Shown here: positions 45,469 through 54,487 of the stretch, piece after piece | Layout: every line of letters starts with the position of its first letter | Position numbering within the stretch: the first letter of the stretch is position 1 | Assembly: GCF_030546575.1 (NCBI RefSeq) | Contig: NZ_JAUOTN010000006.1 | Span: forward strand, 124,001-188,000 | Direction of reading: 5' to 3' | Origin: Pontibacter coccineus | GTDB lineage: Bacteria; Bacteroidota; Bacteroidia; Cytophagales; Hymenobacteraceae | Length of the DNA stretch: 64,000 nucleotides | Position numbers and translations under genes: made by a program | The notes under the pieces: model-generated | Seen by the model: only the letters and a program-made list of their open reading frames with translations | Database searches by the model: none | Told to the model about the DNA's origin: nothing

Positions 45469-46596
45469 TTAATTGAACAGTCTTAAGCCAAAGCTGATCA
45501 CGTTGGCATCCGGGCCACGGTTATCCTTGAACAGGTCATTCATATTATACTTTACAAACAGGTCCAGGTTGCCGTAGCCTACCACACCGGTCAGGCCGTA
45601 CTGGAAGTCGCTCAGGTTGTAGCCGCTGCGTATCTTTTCCTTCTGCGTCTTGCCGCCATCTTCGAACTTGAACTTCGAGTGGGCACCTAGGCGATAGCCT
45701 GCAAAAGGTCCGGCACCGATCTTAAATCCTTCTTTTCCGTTCTGTCGCTTGAACTTCAGCATCGGCATCAGCGGTACGTTTACAGATGAGTGCGTTAGTT
45801 TGGACTTGTCATAATTGATCTCCATTTCGCGTCTGAAGTAAGTCACATCGTTCACATCCTCTTCGATCACAAAGTTGCGGTCGAACATGTAGTTGTTAAA
45901 AGCGAACTCCAGGCCTGACATCAGGTAAAAGGGGCTCTTGCGACCACCGATCTGCGAGTTGAGATGCCAGTTGAGGCTCACGTAGCGGGATCCGGTCGGC
46001 TTCAGGTCAGGAACCTGCTGGTTGTCGGCGTTCAGAAAAGTGTTCAGGCCCAGATCGAAGTCGAAATTATAACGGGTGGCTTTGTACTTCTTCTCTTCAT
46101 TGCGGGTGCGGATGCTATCGCGTTCGGCCCGGTTGGGCACATTCACGTCAACTTTGGTGTTACCATCCTCTTCTTCGATTTCCACATCGATCTTGATGTT
46201 CTTGTTGATGCGAATCTCGTGTTTTTCTTTCGTCACCTTGCCATCCTGATCCGTTTCCTGTACCGTAATGGTGACTGTTTCAGGATTTTTGTCATCCTTT
46301 CCAAACACTACCGTCGTTTCCTGCGACTTCAGCTCCTTGTTAGCGCCGTCCATGCGGTCCACTTGGTCTACATATTTGTTCAGGACGCGCATCAGGGAGT
46401 CGAGGCTGTAGTTTTCAAAAGCTTTGAGCTGCTCCATGTTCTGCAGGTATAGCACCATTTTGGCGCCGTTGGCCATTTTCACAACGATCGTGTCCTGCTG
46501 GCCGAGTCGCTCGCCTATGGTTTGACCGCCTTTGGCAGACGCACCGGTGGCTGCAGCCATGATGATGGCTGTTACGAGAAGTAGTAACTTTTTCAT
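45469..46596 (-). CDS. Outer-membrane beta-barrel protein of the ECF sigma operon
   Basis: A 375-residue exported protein with signal peptide (MKKLLLLVTAIIMAAATGASA). Residues 30-170 are a charged periplasmic-type region rich in Lys, Glu and Asp (IDVEIEEEDGNTKVDVNV). Residues 175-375 form alternating beta strands ending FGLRLFN, consistent with a small PorT-type barrel. The exact function is unknown. It is the third gene of an operon with an ECF sigma factor and a putative anti-sigma factor, 12 bp downstream of the latter, and may be the envelope reporter or output of that system. Confidence 0.75.
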   Translation of the reverse strand: MKKLLLLVTAIIMAAATGASAKGGQTIGERLGQQDTIVVKMANGAKMVLYLQNMEQLKAFENYSLDSLMRVLNKYVDQVDRMDGANKELKSQETTVVFGKDDKNPETVTITVQETDQDGKVTKEKHEIRINKNIKIDVEIEEEDGNTKVDVNVPNRAERDSIRTRNEEKKYKATRYNFDFDLGLNTFLNADNQQVPDLKPTGSRYVSLNWHLNSQIGGRKSPFYLMSGLEFAFNNYMFDRNFVIEEDVNDVTYFRREMEINYDKSKLTHSSVNVPLMPMLKFKRQNGKEGFKIGAGPFAGYRLGAHSKFKFEDGGKTQKEKIRSGYNLSDFQYGLTGVVGYGNLDLFVKYNMNDLFKDNRGPDANVISFGLRLFN

Positions 46597-46608
46597 GGTT
46601 TTAAAAGA

Positions 46609-47493
46609 TTAGAGTTGAATGACTTTTGATATTTTCTGTTTTCCAATTTGCGTTTCCAGTGCAATTCTGTCTGCGTTGATGCCGAGTTCCGACAGCTCCA
46701 CCCGTTCCCCGTTCGACAGGTTACGAACCTGCTTGAAGATGTTCTTGGCCAGTTTCTGCTTCTTTTCGAAGCCGTTTAGCTCTTCATTTGCTTCTACTTC
46801 CTGCACCGCGGCGGCGCGCTTTATTATAATTTCGACGGGTTGCGCATTCATATTCACTGTATTGGCAGCTATCGCTACCGGGGCGGTTTCTCCTGTGTTA
46901 TCAATAGTCGCTTTCTGTAACGTCTCAGGTATAGCGGGTTTCTCTGCCAGCGCTGCCAGCTGTTGAACAGGCACCGAACTTCTTGTACTGGTTTTCGGGC
47001 TGGCCTTCTTCACATCCGCTCCTGGTCCTGCTTTAGCGATCACTTGCTTCGTAACCTTTTCAGCCGGCTTGCTTACCGGGGCAGTAGTAGCGGTAGGCGT
47101 GGCGGGCTCAACCAATACTTCAGATGATGTGGCAGTAGTGGCCGGCTGCTCAGTTACTTGTGCCAGTTGCTCATCGGTCCTGGTGGGTTCTTTGATAAGG
47201 AGCGGCTGCTCGGGTTTCAGTCCGTTAACATCGGCCAGGCCGTCTCTATCAACTGGCACGGTGCCGTTTTGCACGTTGTAGAAGACAACACCTACGGAGA
47301 GCAGCAGCGCAATAGCCGCCGCAACGGAGTAGGAGAGCCACATAAAGCCCCGTGGCTTCGATTCTTCTTTGTTGGCGGCAGGCATTCCGGTCTCTATCCG
47401 GTCCTGCAGTCTGTTCCAAAGATCAGCAGGGGGTGTGGGCGACGAGGGTCCCAAACGCTCCTTGAATAGTTTGTCTATGTCTTCTGGTTTCAT
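46609..47493 (-). CDS. Putative anti-sigma factor, single-pass membrane protein
   Basis: A 294-residue protein with a short cytoplasmic N-terminus (EDIDKLFKERLG, LWNRLQDRIE), one transmembrane helix near 52-75 (WLSYSVAAAIALLLSVGVVF), and a long Pro/Ala/Thr-rich periplasmic part ending with an amphipathic helical segment. No ZAS Zn motif is seen. Position immediately after the ECF sigma gene (18 bp), the topology and the N-terminal helix support an anti-sigma role; sequence alone would not. A linker AIP is encoded by the iterated word. Confidence 0.7.
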   Translation of the reverse strand: MKPEDIDKLFKERLGPSSPTPPADLWNRLQDRIETGMPAANKEESKPRGFMWLSYSVAAAIALLLSVGVVFYNVQNGTVPVDRDGLADVNGLKPEQPLLIKEPTRTDEQLAQVTEQPATTATSSEVLVEPATPTATTAPVSKPAEKVTKQVIAKAGPGADVKKASPKTSTRSSVPVQQLAALAEKPAIPETLQKATIDNTGETAPVAIAANTVNMNAQPVEIIIKRAAAVQEVEANEELNGFEKKQKLAKNIFKQVRNLSNGERVELSELGINADRIALETQIGKQKISKVIQL

Positions 47494-47511
47494 GATTAAA
47501 CCTCCTTTTTA

Positions 47512-48045
47512 TCAGCTGGCGACTGCTTCCTGGCCGGTTAGTCTTCGCTGCAGCATAGCGCGTGCTTTGCTTAGCTGCGATTTCGAAGTACCTTCCGTTA
47601 TATTCAGCATATCGGCTATTTCTTTGTGGGAATATCCCTCAATTGCATACAGGTTAAAAACTGCCCTGTAGCCGGCAGGTAAAGTGCGCAACAATTCCAG
47701 CAGTTCGCCTTCGGCCAGATCGTGGTCGGCTGCCATGCCTCCCGCCACCTGTACGTGATCGTCTTCGATCGACAGGTATAGCGACTCTTTTTTCCTCAAA
47801 AATCCCAGTGCTTCATTCACCATGATGCGTCTTACCCAGCCTTCGAAGCTGCCCTTGCCCTCAAACTTGTCTATGTTCTGGTATACCTTCATAAACCCGT
47901 TGAGCAAAGCGTCCTCCGCGTCCATCTGGTTCTTGAGGTAACGCAGGCACACACCGTACATCGGCGAGGCAAAGCGCTCGTAAAGGCATTTCTGCGCTTT
48001 ACCTTCGGCCTTTTGGCAACCTGCTATTAACTCCTGTTCCGTCAC
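47512..48045 (-). CDS. ECF RNA polymerase sigma factor
   Basis: A 177-residue sigma-70 family factor of the extracytoplasmic type. Region 2 runs from LYERFASPMYGVCLRYLKNQMDAEDALLNGF to SFEGWVRRIMVNEALGFLRKK (shown here as separate segments), and region 4 contains LPAGYRAVFNLYAIEGYSHKEIADML and the recognition helix GTSKSQLSKAR. Regions 1 and 3 are absent, as expected. The downstream membrane protein and barrel suggest that it answers envelope signals. Its own upstream region (48046-48302) is shared with the divergent metal operon. Confidence 0.92.
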   Translation of the reverse strand: MTEQELIAGCQKAEGKAQKCLYERFASPMYGVCLRYLKNQMDAEDALLNGFMKVYQNIDKFEGKGSFEGWVRRIMVNEALGFLRKKESLYLSIEDDHVQVAGGMAADHDLAEGELLELLRTLPAGYRAVFNLYAIEGYSHKEIADMLNITEGTSKSQLSKARAMLQRRLTGQEAVAS

Positions 48046-48288
48046 GCTGGGTAAAATTTTATCAAATAATGTCGCTTATCCGGCCTTTTCTGAGCTGTTG
48101 TGCTGCTCTTTACCTCTTAGATGTGGATACGGGTCCAGAGGTTGCCTAAGCAGGAATAAATTTCTGATATTTTTTCAAGTATCAGGAATCATCCACTCTA
48201 AATATTTGATCATCAGCCAGATTTTATTTCAATTTCTCAAGAACTATTCTGAATTGGCACTAAAAGGGGCTTTTCTAGCGGAATACCT

Positions 48289-48296
48289 TATATTTG
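48289..48296 (+). promoter_or_regulatory. -7 element TATATTTG, possibly giving a leaderless mRNA
   Basis: A perfect TAnnTTTG match ends 6 bp before the ATG at 48303. If used, transcription would start at or next to the start codon. No good -33 element was found at the normal spacing. Confidence 0.35.
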
Positions 48297-48302
48297 TGAA
48301 AT

Positions 48303-48626
48303 ATGAAATTCGTGGCAATCCTTTTTTCTCTGTTCCTGTTCTGGACGGCCTGTCTGCCGTGCACGGATAAGATCATGGACAGCCACGAGCATCATCCAAA
48401 CCTGACGGATGTGGCTGACACGACTGGTGAATCGCCTTTTCACGAAGACACCTGCCCGCTGTTCTGCAGTTGCGGCTGCTGCGCTACGTTTACCGTTGCA
48501 GTAGAGCCGGAGCACATCGTGTTTCGTATACCTGTCATTCCACAGACCAAACCACTCATCTACCCCGAGTTAGGCGAAATCAAGATCGCCTCCACCTGGT
48601 GGCACCCGCCACGGCTGGTAGCCTGA
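48303..48626 (+). CDS. Small Cys/His-rich secreted protein upstream of metal efflux genes (DUF6660-like)
   Basis: A 107-residue protein with a signal peptide (MKFVAILFSLFLFWTACLPC). The mature part carries metal-ligand-like clusters: DSHEHHPN, HEDTC and CPLFCSCGCC. Proteins of this form occur just before CusA-type pumps in Bacteroidota and could bind incoming metal ions in the periplasm. The family name is from memory of the context and is not certain. The RND gene begins 105 bp downstream on the same strand. Confidence 0.7.
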   Translation: MKFVAILFSLFLFWTACLPCTDKIMDSHEHHPNLTDVADTTGESPFHEDTCPLFCSCGCCATFTVAVEPEHIVFRIPVIPQTKPLIYPELGEIKIASTWWHPPRLVA

Positions 48627-48731
48627 TTCCAGATCCCAGATAAAATGCAGTTTAAACTCAACCGCAAGCCCTGAAAGGCGCTTGCGGATTGGCTGCATAC
48701 CTATTCCATTGATTAAAAAATCAAGCTTACC

Positions 48732-51700
48732 ATGTTTAATAAGATCATCGATTTTTCGATAAACAATAAACTGGTGATCGGGCTGATGGTGCTGGCATTG
48801 ATCGTTTGGGGAACTTACTCCCTGACGCAACTGCCCGTAGACGCCGTTCCCGACATCACCAACAACCAGGTGCAGGTGGTCACCTCTTCGCCTACACTTG
48901 CTGCGCAGGAAGTAGAGCGTTTTATTACCACACCCATTGAAATGGCACTCGCCAACGTGCCGGATGTCGTTGAAATGCGCTCTGTGTCGCGTTTCGGGCT
49001 CTCTGTGATCACGGTCGTTTTCAAAGACGAAGTGGACCAATACCTGGCCAGGCAAATGATAACAGAACGCCTGGGCGATGCTGCCAGACAGATCCCCGAG
49101 CAGATGGGGACCCCTGAACTGGCACCCGTTACGACCGGACTGGGCGAGATCTACCAGTACGTGCTGGTGACCGATCCGGAAAGCGACAAAAAATACAGCC
49201 CCACCGAACTGCGTACCATCCAGGACTGGATCGTGCGTCGCCAGCTCCTGGGAACACCCGGCGTAGCCGATGTGAGTAGCTATGGCGGCTTTTTGAAAGA
49301 ATACGAAGTGGCGGTGGATCCGGCAAGCCTCCGCAGCATGAACCTGTCCGTGACGGACGTGATCGGGGCCCTGGAGCAGAACAACGAGAACACCGGAGCA
49401 GCCTATATTGAAAAAAATCAGAGCGCCTTCTTTATCCGTGGCCTCGGTCTCGTTAATACGCTGGAGGACATCGAGAAAATCGTCGTATCCAACCGAAATG
49501 GCCTGCCTGTGCTGGTGCGTGACGTGGCCAAGGTGCAGTACGGCCATCCGGTGCGTTACGGCGCGCTCACCCGCAATACCGAAGGCGAAGTGGTAGGCGG
49601 AATCGTGCTGATGCTAAAAGGTGCCAGCTCATCTGAGGTGATCAAGAATGTACAGGACAAAGTCGCCACCATTCAGTCTTCTTTGCCGGAAGGCGTCGTG
49701 ATCGAAGCCTACCTGGACCGGAGTGACCTGGTGAGTAAAGCGATCAACACTGTGGCGACTAACTTAATCGAAGGCGGCCTGATCGTGATATTTGTGCTGG
49801 TGCTTCTGCTGGGCAACCTACGGGCAGGACTTGTGGTGGCGTCTGTTATACCTCTATCGATGCTTTTTGCATTGGGTATGATGCATGTGTTCGGGGTATC
49901 CGGTAACCTGATGAGCCTCGGTGCCATTGACTTCGGTCTGATCGTGGACGGAGCTGTGATTATTGTGGAGGGCGTACTGCACTTTATCGTGGTAAAGAAC
50001 AAAGATCTACCACTCCGCCGCCTTACCCAGCGCGAAATGGACCTGGAAGTTAAGGAAGCGGCATCGAACATCATGAACTCGGCCGCTTTCGGAATGCTCA
50101 TCATCCTGATCGTATACCTGCCGATCATGGCCCTGGTAGGTATAGAGGGCAAGATGTTTAAGCCTATGGCACAAACTGTGAGTTTTGCCATTCTGGGTGC
50201 TTTCATCCTGTCCCTGACTTATGTGCCGATGGTGTCGACGCTGTTATTAAGCAAAACGACCAAGCACAAACCTAATATTTCTGATAGGCTGATGGGCTTT
50301 CTGGAGCGGGTATACCGTCCGGTGATTACGTTCGCCCTGCGTAGCAAGGCGCTCGTGATTGGTGCTGCATTGATCTTGTTTGCCTTCAGTTTATTTGTGT
50401 TCAGCCGGATGGGAGGCGAGTTTTTGCCTGATCTGGAGGAAGGTGACTTTGCCATGGACTTACGTCTGGTACCGGGTGCTTCCCTCAGCCAGACGATCGA
50501 AACAACTACCAAAGCCAGTGAAATCCTGCTGACCCAATTCCCGGAAGTGACCGAGGTGATCGGCAAGATAGGCACGGCCGAGATTCCTACTGACCCGATG
50601 CCGATTGAAGCGGCTGACGTGATGATCCTGCTCAAAGACAAGGACGAATGGACGAGCGCCAGCAACCGTCAGGAACTAGCCGCCAAAATGGACGAGGCCC
50701 TGAAAGTGCTCCCAGGCGTGAATTATGGATTTCAGCAACCGATCCAGCTGCGTTTTAACGAACTGATGACGGGTGCGCGACAGGACGTGGCTATCAAGAT
50801 ATTCGGCGAGGACCTGGACCAGCTTTCCGAACTGGCGGGCCAGGTAGATAAGTTGATTGCTCCCGTGGAAGGGGTGCAGGACATCTATGTGGAAGAGGTG
50901 ACTGGCTTGCCGCAGATTGTGGTGAACTACAACCGGGCCCGCATGTCACAGTATGGGCTGCAGGTAGCCGATGTGAACGCGGTGCTGCGAACGGCCTTTG
51001 CCGGGCAAACAGCAGGCGCTATCTACGAAGGTGACCGTCGATTCGATTTAGTCGTGCGTATGGAGGGCGGCTCCCGCAATGATCTGAATGACATTGAAGA
51101 CCTGTTTGTGTCGCTGCCACAGGGCGGACAAATACCGTTGCAACAAGTGGCTGACATCAGGTTTGAAGAGGGGCCGATGCAAATCTCCCGTGAGGAAGGC
51201 CGTCGCCGTATTGTGGTGGGCTTTAACGTGCGCGAGCGCGATGTGGAGTCCATTGTGTCGGAAATTCAGGACAAGCTGGACCGCGAACTGCCTCTTCCGG
51301 CTGGCTATTTTATTACGTATGGCGGACAGTTTGAGAACCTGGTGCATGCCAAGGAACGCCTGTCGGTTGCCGTGCCAGCCGCCCTGCTGTTGATCCTGTT
51401 GCTCTTATACTTTGCCTTTAAGTCAATCAAGCAAAGTCTGCTCATTTTCACTGCTATACCTTTGTCAGCTATTGGCGGCATCTTTGCGCTCTGGTTGCGT
51501 GATATGCCTTTCAGTATCTCGGCTGGCGTTGGCTTTATTGCCCTGTTCGGGGTGGCGGTGCTGAATGGTATTGTACTGATAGGCTATTTCAATCAACTCA
51601 AGCGGGAAGGGATGACCGATGTATACGAACGGGTGCTATTGGGAACCAGTGTGCGCCTTCGTCCTGTCCTGATGACAGCTTCTGTAGCAGCCCTGGGTTT

Positions 51701-53129
51701 CCTGCCGATGGCACTTTCGGGTTCTGCCGGAGCCGAGGTACAGCGTCCGCTGGCCACAGTAGTAATCGGGGGCCTGTTCACCTCTACCTTGCTGACGTTG
51801 GTGGTACTGCCTGTGCTTTACTACATTTTCTCCAACAATGAGAAACCTGCCCAGAAGGAGGCACACCGCAAGGCGGTACCGGCTCACATCATCACTCTGC
51901 TGCTGATCGCGGGCGGTGTGTTGTACGCCGGACAAGGTATGGCGCAGTCGGTACAGGGCCCATTGAATCTGGAGCAGAGTATCAACTATGCCAGGGAGCA
52001 CAATCTGGGCTTAAAGAGCGCCGCCTTCAGTGTGGAGCGCGAGCAAGCATTGCGCGGCGCGGCGATTGATCTCCCAAAGACTAACCTTTCCTACAGCCGC
52101 GGGCAGATCAGCACCACCAACCAGGACGAGTACATTTCCGCATCACAGCAGTTCGCCTTCCCGACGGTATACCGCGATCAGGCCAAACTGGCAGACGCCA
52201 CCATCCAACAGGCGGAAGCACAGAAGCTGATTGTGGAGCGGGAACTGATCCGCGATGTGAAGCAAGCCTGGTACCAGCTGCAGTACCAGAATGAGCGGCT
52301 GCACCTGCTTCAGCAGCAGGACAGCCTGTATGGTCGTTTCACCAGGGCGGCAACCATTCGCTTCAAAACTGGTGAGACGGGCTATTTAGAACAAGCTACT
52401 GCCGAGACACGCAGCCTAGGTATAAAAACTGAGCTTCAACAGGCAATGGCCGATCAGCAAATTGCAGAACGCCGGCTTCACCAACTATTGCAGGCACATG
52501 AGCCACTGCAGTTTGCAGAAGAGCGCCTAAGCAAGCGGGAGCTGCTTTTACAAGCCGATAGCACGGCCCTTGCTTCAAACCCATACCTGGCCTTTTTGCA
52601 GAGCACCACGCAGGTAGCCGAACGGCAGAAACAATTAGAGCAATCGCGTATTTTACCGGACTTTACAGTAGGGTACTTCAACCAAACCTTTAGGGGGGAG
52701 GCACCTCGGGACAATCCCAACCGGGTATATGGCGCAGGCGACCGCTTCACGGGGTATGAAGTAGGTATAGCTCTTCCGCTTTGGTTCGGGGCGCAGCGGT
52801 CACGCATCAAGGCAGCCAAAATGAACGAGGAAGCCGTGAAAAGTCAGGCGCGCTATCAGCAGCAACTGCTTTTGACTGAGTTGCAGAACCTGGCGCAGGA
52901 ACTCCAGAAGCACTCTAACACCCTTGCTTTCTTTGAGCAGGGCGCCTTGCGGCAGGCCGATCAATTGAACAAAGCTGCCGAGCTCAGTTTCCAGACCGGC
53001 GACATTGACTACGTGGAGTATGTGCAGGCGCTCGACCAGGCTTACCAGCTGCGCAGTAATTACCTCAACGCGCTCCGCGACTACAACCAAACCATTATCA
53101 GTTTAGAATTCACTGCAGGAATCGAATAA
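48732..53129 (+). CDS. CusA/CzcA heavy-metal RND pump fused to a TolC-type outer-membrane channel
   Basis: A 1465-residue fusion. Residues 1-1035 form a complete HME-RND transporter with twelve helices, the proton-relay motif DFGLIVDGAVIIVEG and the second repeat helix set after residue 880. A hydrophobic segment (about 1052-1072) ending GMAQS acts as an internal signal-like helix. Residues 1075-1465 form a TolC/OEP domain with two helical hairpin repeats (SINYAREHN opening, EQATAETR and YVEYVQALDQAYQLR). With the adaptor 1 bp downstream this gives a full tripartite efflux system for divalent or monovalent heavy metals. Such fusions are recurrent in Bacteroidota. The metal cannot be fixed from sequence. 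Confidence 0.93.
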   Translation: MFNKIIDFSINNKLVIGLMVLALIVWGTYSLTQLPVDAVPDITNNQVQVVTSSPTLAAQEVERFITTPIEMALANVPDVVEMRSVSRFGLSVITVVFKDEVDQYLARQMITERLGDAARQIPEQMGTPELAPVTTGLGEIYQYVLVTDPESDKKYSPTELRTIQDWIVRRQLLGTPGVADVSSYGGFLKEYEVAVDPASLRSMNLSVTDVIGALEQNNENTGAAYIEKNQSAFFIRGLGLVNTLEDIEKIVVSNRNGLPVLVRDVAKVQYGHPVRYGALTRNTEGEVVGGIVLMLKGASSSEVIKNVQDKVATIQSSLPEGVVIEAYLDRSDLVSKAINTVATNLIEGGLIVIFVLVLLLGNLRAGLVVASVIPLSMLFALGMMHVFGVSGNLMSLGAIDFGLIVDGAVIIVEGVLHFIVVKNKDLPLRRLTQREMDLEVKEAASNIMNSAAFGMLIILIVYLPIMALVGIEGKMFKPMAQTVSFAILGAFILSLTYVPMVSTLLLSKTTKHKPNISDRLMGFLERVYRPVITFALRSKALVIGAALILFAFSLFVFSRMGGEFLPDLEEGDFAMDLRLVPGASLSQTIETTTKASEILLTQFPEVTEVIGKIGTAEIPTDPMPIEAADVMILLKDKDEWTSASNRQELAAKMDEALKVLPGVNYGFQQPIQLRFNELMTGARQDVAIKIFGEDLDQLSELAGQVDKLIAPVEGVQDIYVEEVTGLPQIVVNYNRARMSQYGLQVADVNAVLRTAFAGQTAGAIYEGDRRFDLVVRMEGGSRNDLNDIEDLFVSLPQGGQIPLQQVADIRFEEGPMQISREEGRRRIVVGFNVRERDVESIVSEIQDKLDRELPLPAGYFITYGGQFENLVHAKERLSVAVPAALLLILLLLYFAFKSIKQSLLIFTAIPLSAIGGIFALWLRDMPFSISAGVGFIALFGVAVLNGIVLIGYFNQLKREGMTDVYERVLLGTSVRLRPVLMTASVAALGFLPMALSGSAGAEVQRPLATVVIGGLFTSTLLTLVVLPVLYYIFSNNEKPAQKEAHRKAVPAHIITLLLIAGGVLYAGQGMAQSVQGPLNLEQSINYAREHNLGLKSAAFSVEREQALRGAAIDLPKTNLSYSRGQISTTNQDEYISASQQFAFPTVYRDQAKLADATIQQAEAQKLIVERELIRDVKQAWYQLQYQNERLHLLQQQDSLYGRFTRAATIRFKTGETGYLEQATAETRSLGIKTELQQAMADQQIAERRLHQLLQAHEPLQFAEERLSKRELLLQADSTALASNPYLAFLQSTTQVAERQKQLEQSRILPDFTVGYFNQTFRGEAPRDNPNRVYGAGDRFTGYEVGIALPLWFGAQRSRIKAAKMNEEAVKSQARYQQQLLLTELQNLAQELQKHSNTLAFFEQGALRQADQLNKAAELSFQTGDIDYVEYVQALDQAYQLRSNYLNALRDYNQTIISLEFTAGIE

Positions 53130-53130
53130 C

Positions 53131-54303
53131 ATGACAGTAAATAAAATCAAAATCATCACCCTTTGCGGACTTATCAGTCTTTCGGCATGCTCCAAGCAAG
53201 CCCCGGCCGAAGAGCCGGATGTCGTAACAACTGAAACTCCCACAAACCCATCTCCCTTTGTTGTTACCTTTTCGGAATCACAGCAAAAAGTGGGCGGTAT
53301 CGAATTAGGCACAATTGAGAAAAAGCCCTTGTCAGCTCGCATCACAGCTAACGGGCAACTTCAGATACCGCCGCAGAACAAGGCCAGTATCAACCCTTTG
53401 ATGGGGGGGGTGGTGCGCAGTATACCTGTTAAAGAGGGCGAGTATGTGCAGAAGGGAAAAGTGCTGGCCACCATCCAGAATCCGGACCTGATCAAACTAC
53501 AGGAAGAGTACCTCACCACCCGCAACCAATTGCGGTTTGCCGAACAGGACTTCGAACGGCAGCGCACACTCAACGAAGAGCAAGTTGGCTCCCGAAAGCG
53601 CTTTGAACAAGCCGAGTCAGATGTACAGGTGCAGCGGGCCCGCCTCAAGGCTCTCGCGACGCACCTCTCCGCCATGGGTGTTTCGCCTAAGAACGTGGAA
53701 GCCGGGCAAATTACCTCGACCATGGCTATAACAGCGCCCATCAGTGGTTATGTGCGCGTCATCGACGTGAACATGGGCTCTTACGCGCAGCCGGGTCAAC
53801 AGATGTTTGAGTTAGTAGACAACCATCACCTGCATTTGGAACTCAGCGTGTTCGAGCGTGACTTCAATAAGATGAAAGAAGGGCAGAAGGTGCTGTTTAC
53901 CTTGCCTAACGTAGCAGGCGAGCCGCTGGAGGCGGAGGTCTTCGCTTTAGGCAGGGCTTTTGAGGGCGATTCCCGCATGGTGACGGTACACGCCGAGCTC
54001 AAGAATAACAAAAACACGAACCTGCTGCCGGGCATGTATGTGAACGCACAGATCCTGGCAGGCAAACAGGAGCTGCCAGCGCTACCAGAAGAGTCGGTTG
54101 TGCGCTACAAAGGCAAGCACTATGTTTTTCTGAAAGAAGGGCCAACTACATTCCGCATGCAGGAAGTGGAAACAGGTATAGCCGAGAATGGCTTTACGGA
54201 AGTGAAACCGTTAAAAGAACTGCCTGAAACCGCACAGGTCATCACCAAAGGCGCCTATTATGTACTGGCCGAGAAGATGAAGTCGGAGGTAGCCGAAGAC
54301 TAG
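53131..54303 (+). CDS. RND efflux periplasmic adaptor (CusB/CzcB type)
   Basis: A 390-residue membrane-fusion lipoprotein, lipobox SLSAC near residue 17. It has the biotinyl-lipoyl-like half motifs (INPLMGGVVRSIPVKEGEYVQKG split around the hairpin; second half APISGYVRVIDVNMGSYAQPG), an alpha-helical hairpin (LQEEYLTTRNQLRFAEQDFE, then ERFEQAESDVQVQRAR-like), and beta-barrel and membrane-proximal domains. It starts 1 bp after the pump stop, so translation is coupled. It bridges the inner pump part and the TolC part of the fused partner. Confidence 0.93.
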   Translation: MTVNKIKIITLCGLISLSACSKQAPAEEPDVVTTETPTNPSPFVVTFSESQQKVGGIELGTIEKKPLSARITANGQLQIPPQNKASINPLMGGVVRSIPVKEGEYVQKGKVLATIQNPDLIKLQEEYLTTRNQLRFAEQDFERQRTLNEEQVGSRKRFEQAESDVQVQRARLKALATHLSAMGVSPKNVEAGQITSTMAITAPISGYVRVIDVNMGSYAQPGQQMFELVDNHHLHLELSVFERDFNKMKEGQKVLFTLPNVAGEPLEAEVFALGRAFEGDSRMVTVHAELKNNKNTNLLPGMYVNAQILAGKQELPALPEESVVRYKGKHYVFLKEGPTTFRMQEVETGIAENGFTEVKPLKELPETAQVITKGAYYVLAEKMKSEVAED

Positions 54304-54331
54304 TCAGGTATAGCACCGATGTAAAAAAATA

Positions 54332-54374
54332 CAGCGCCGGCTCCAATGAAGGGACCGGCGCTGTTATTTTTTGA
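54332..54374 (+). terminator. Terminator of the metal efflux operon
   Basis: CAGCGCCGG pairs with CCGGCGCTG across a 14-base loop and is followed by TTATTTTTT. It is 28 bp after the adaptor stop. Confidence 0.9.
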
Positions 54375-54487
54375 AAGGATTAATTATTAATTAAACTTTC
54401 AACTTTTAGCCATGCTTTTATACGTGACAAAGGTTGAGTTTGGTTACAAATCCTTGAAAATAAATTAATTATTTTTCAAAAAGTGCC

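Noticed and set aside
48570-49547. A 325-codon reverse frame over the metal operon
   Set aside because: Antisense to the RND pump and the end of the small Cys-rich gene; peptide is His-rich and without recognisable motifs.
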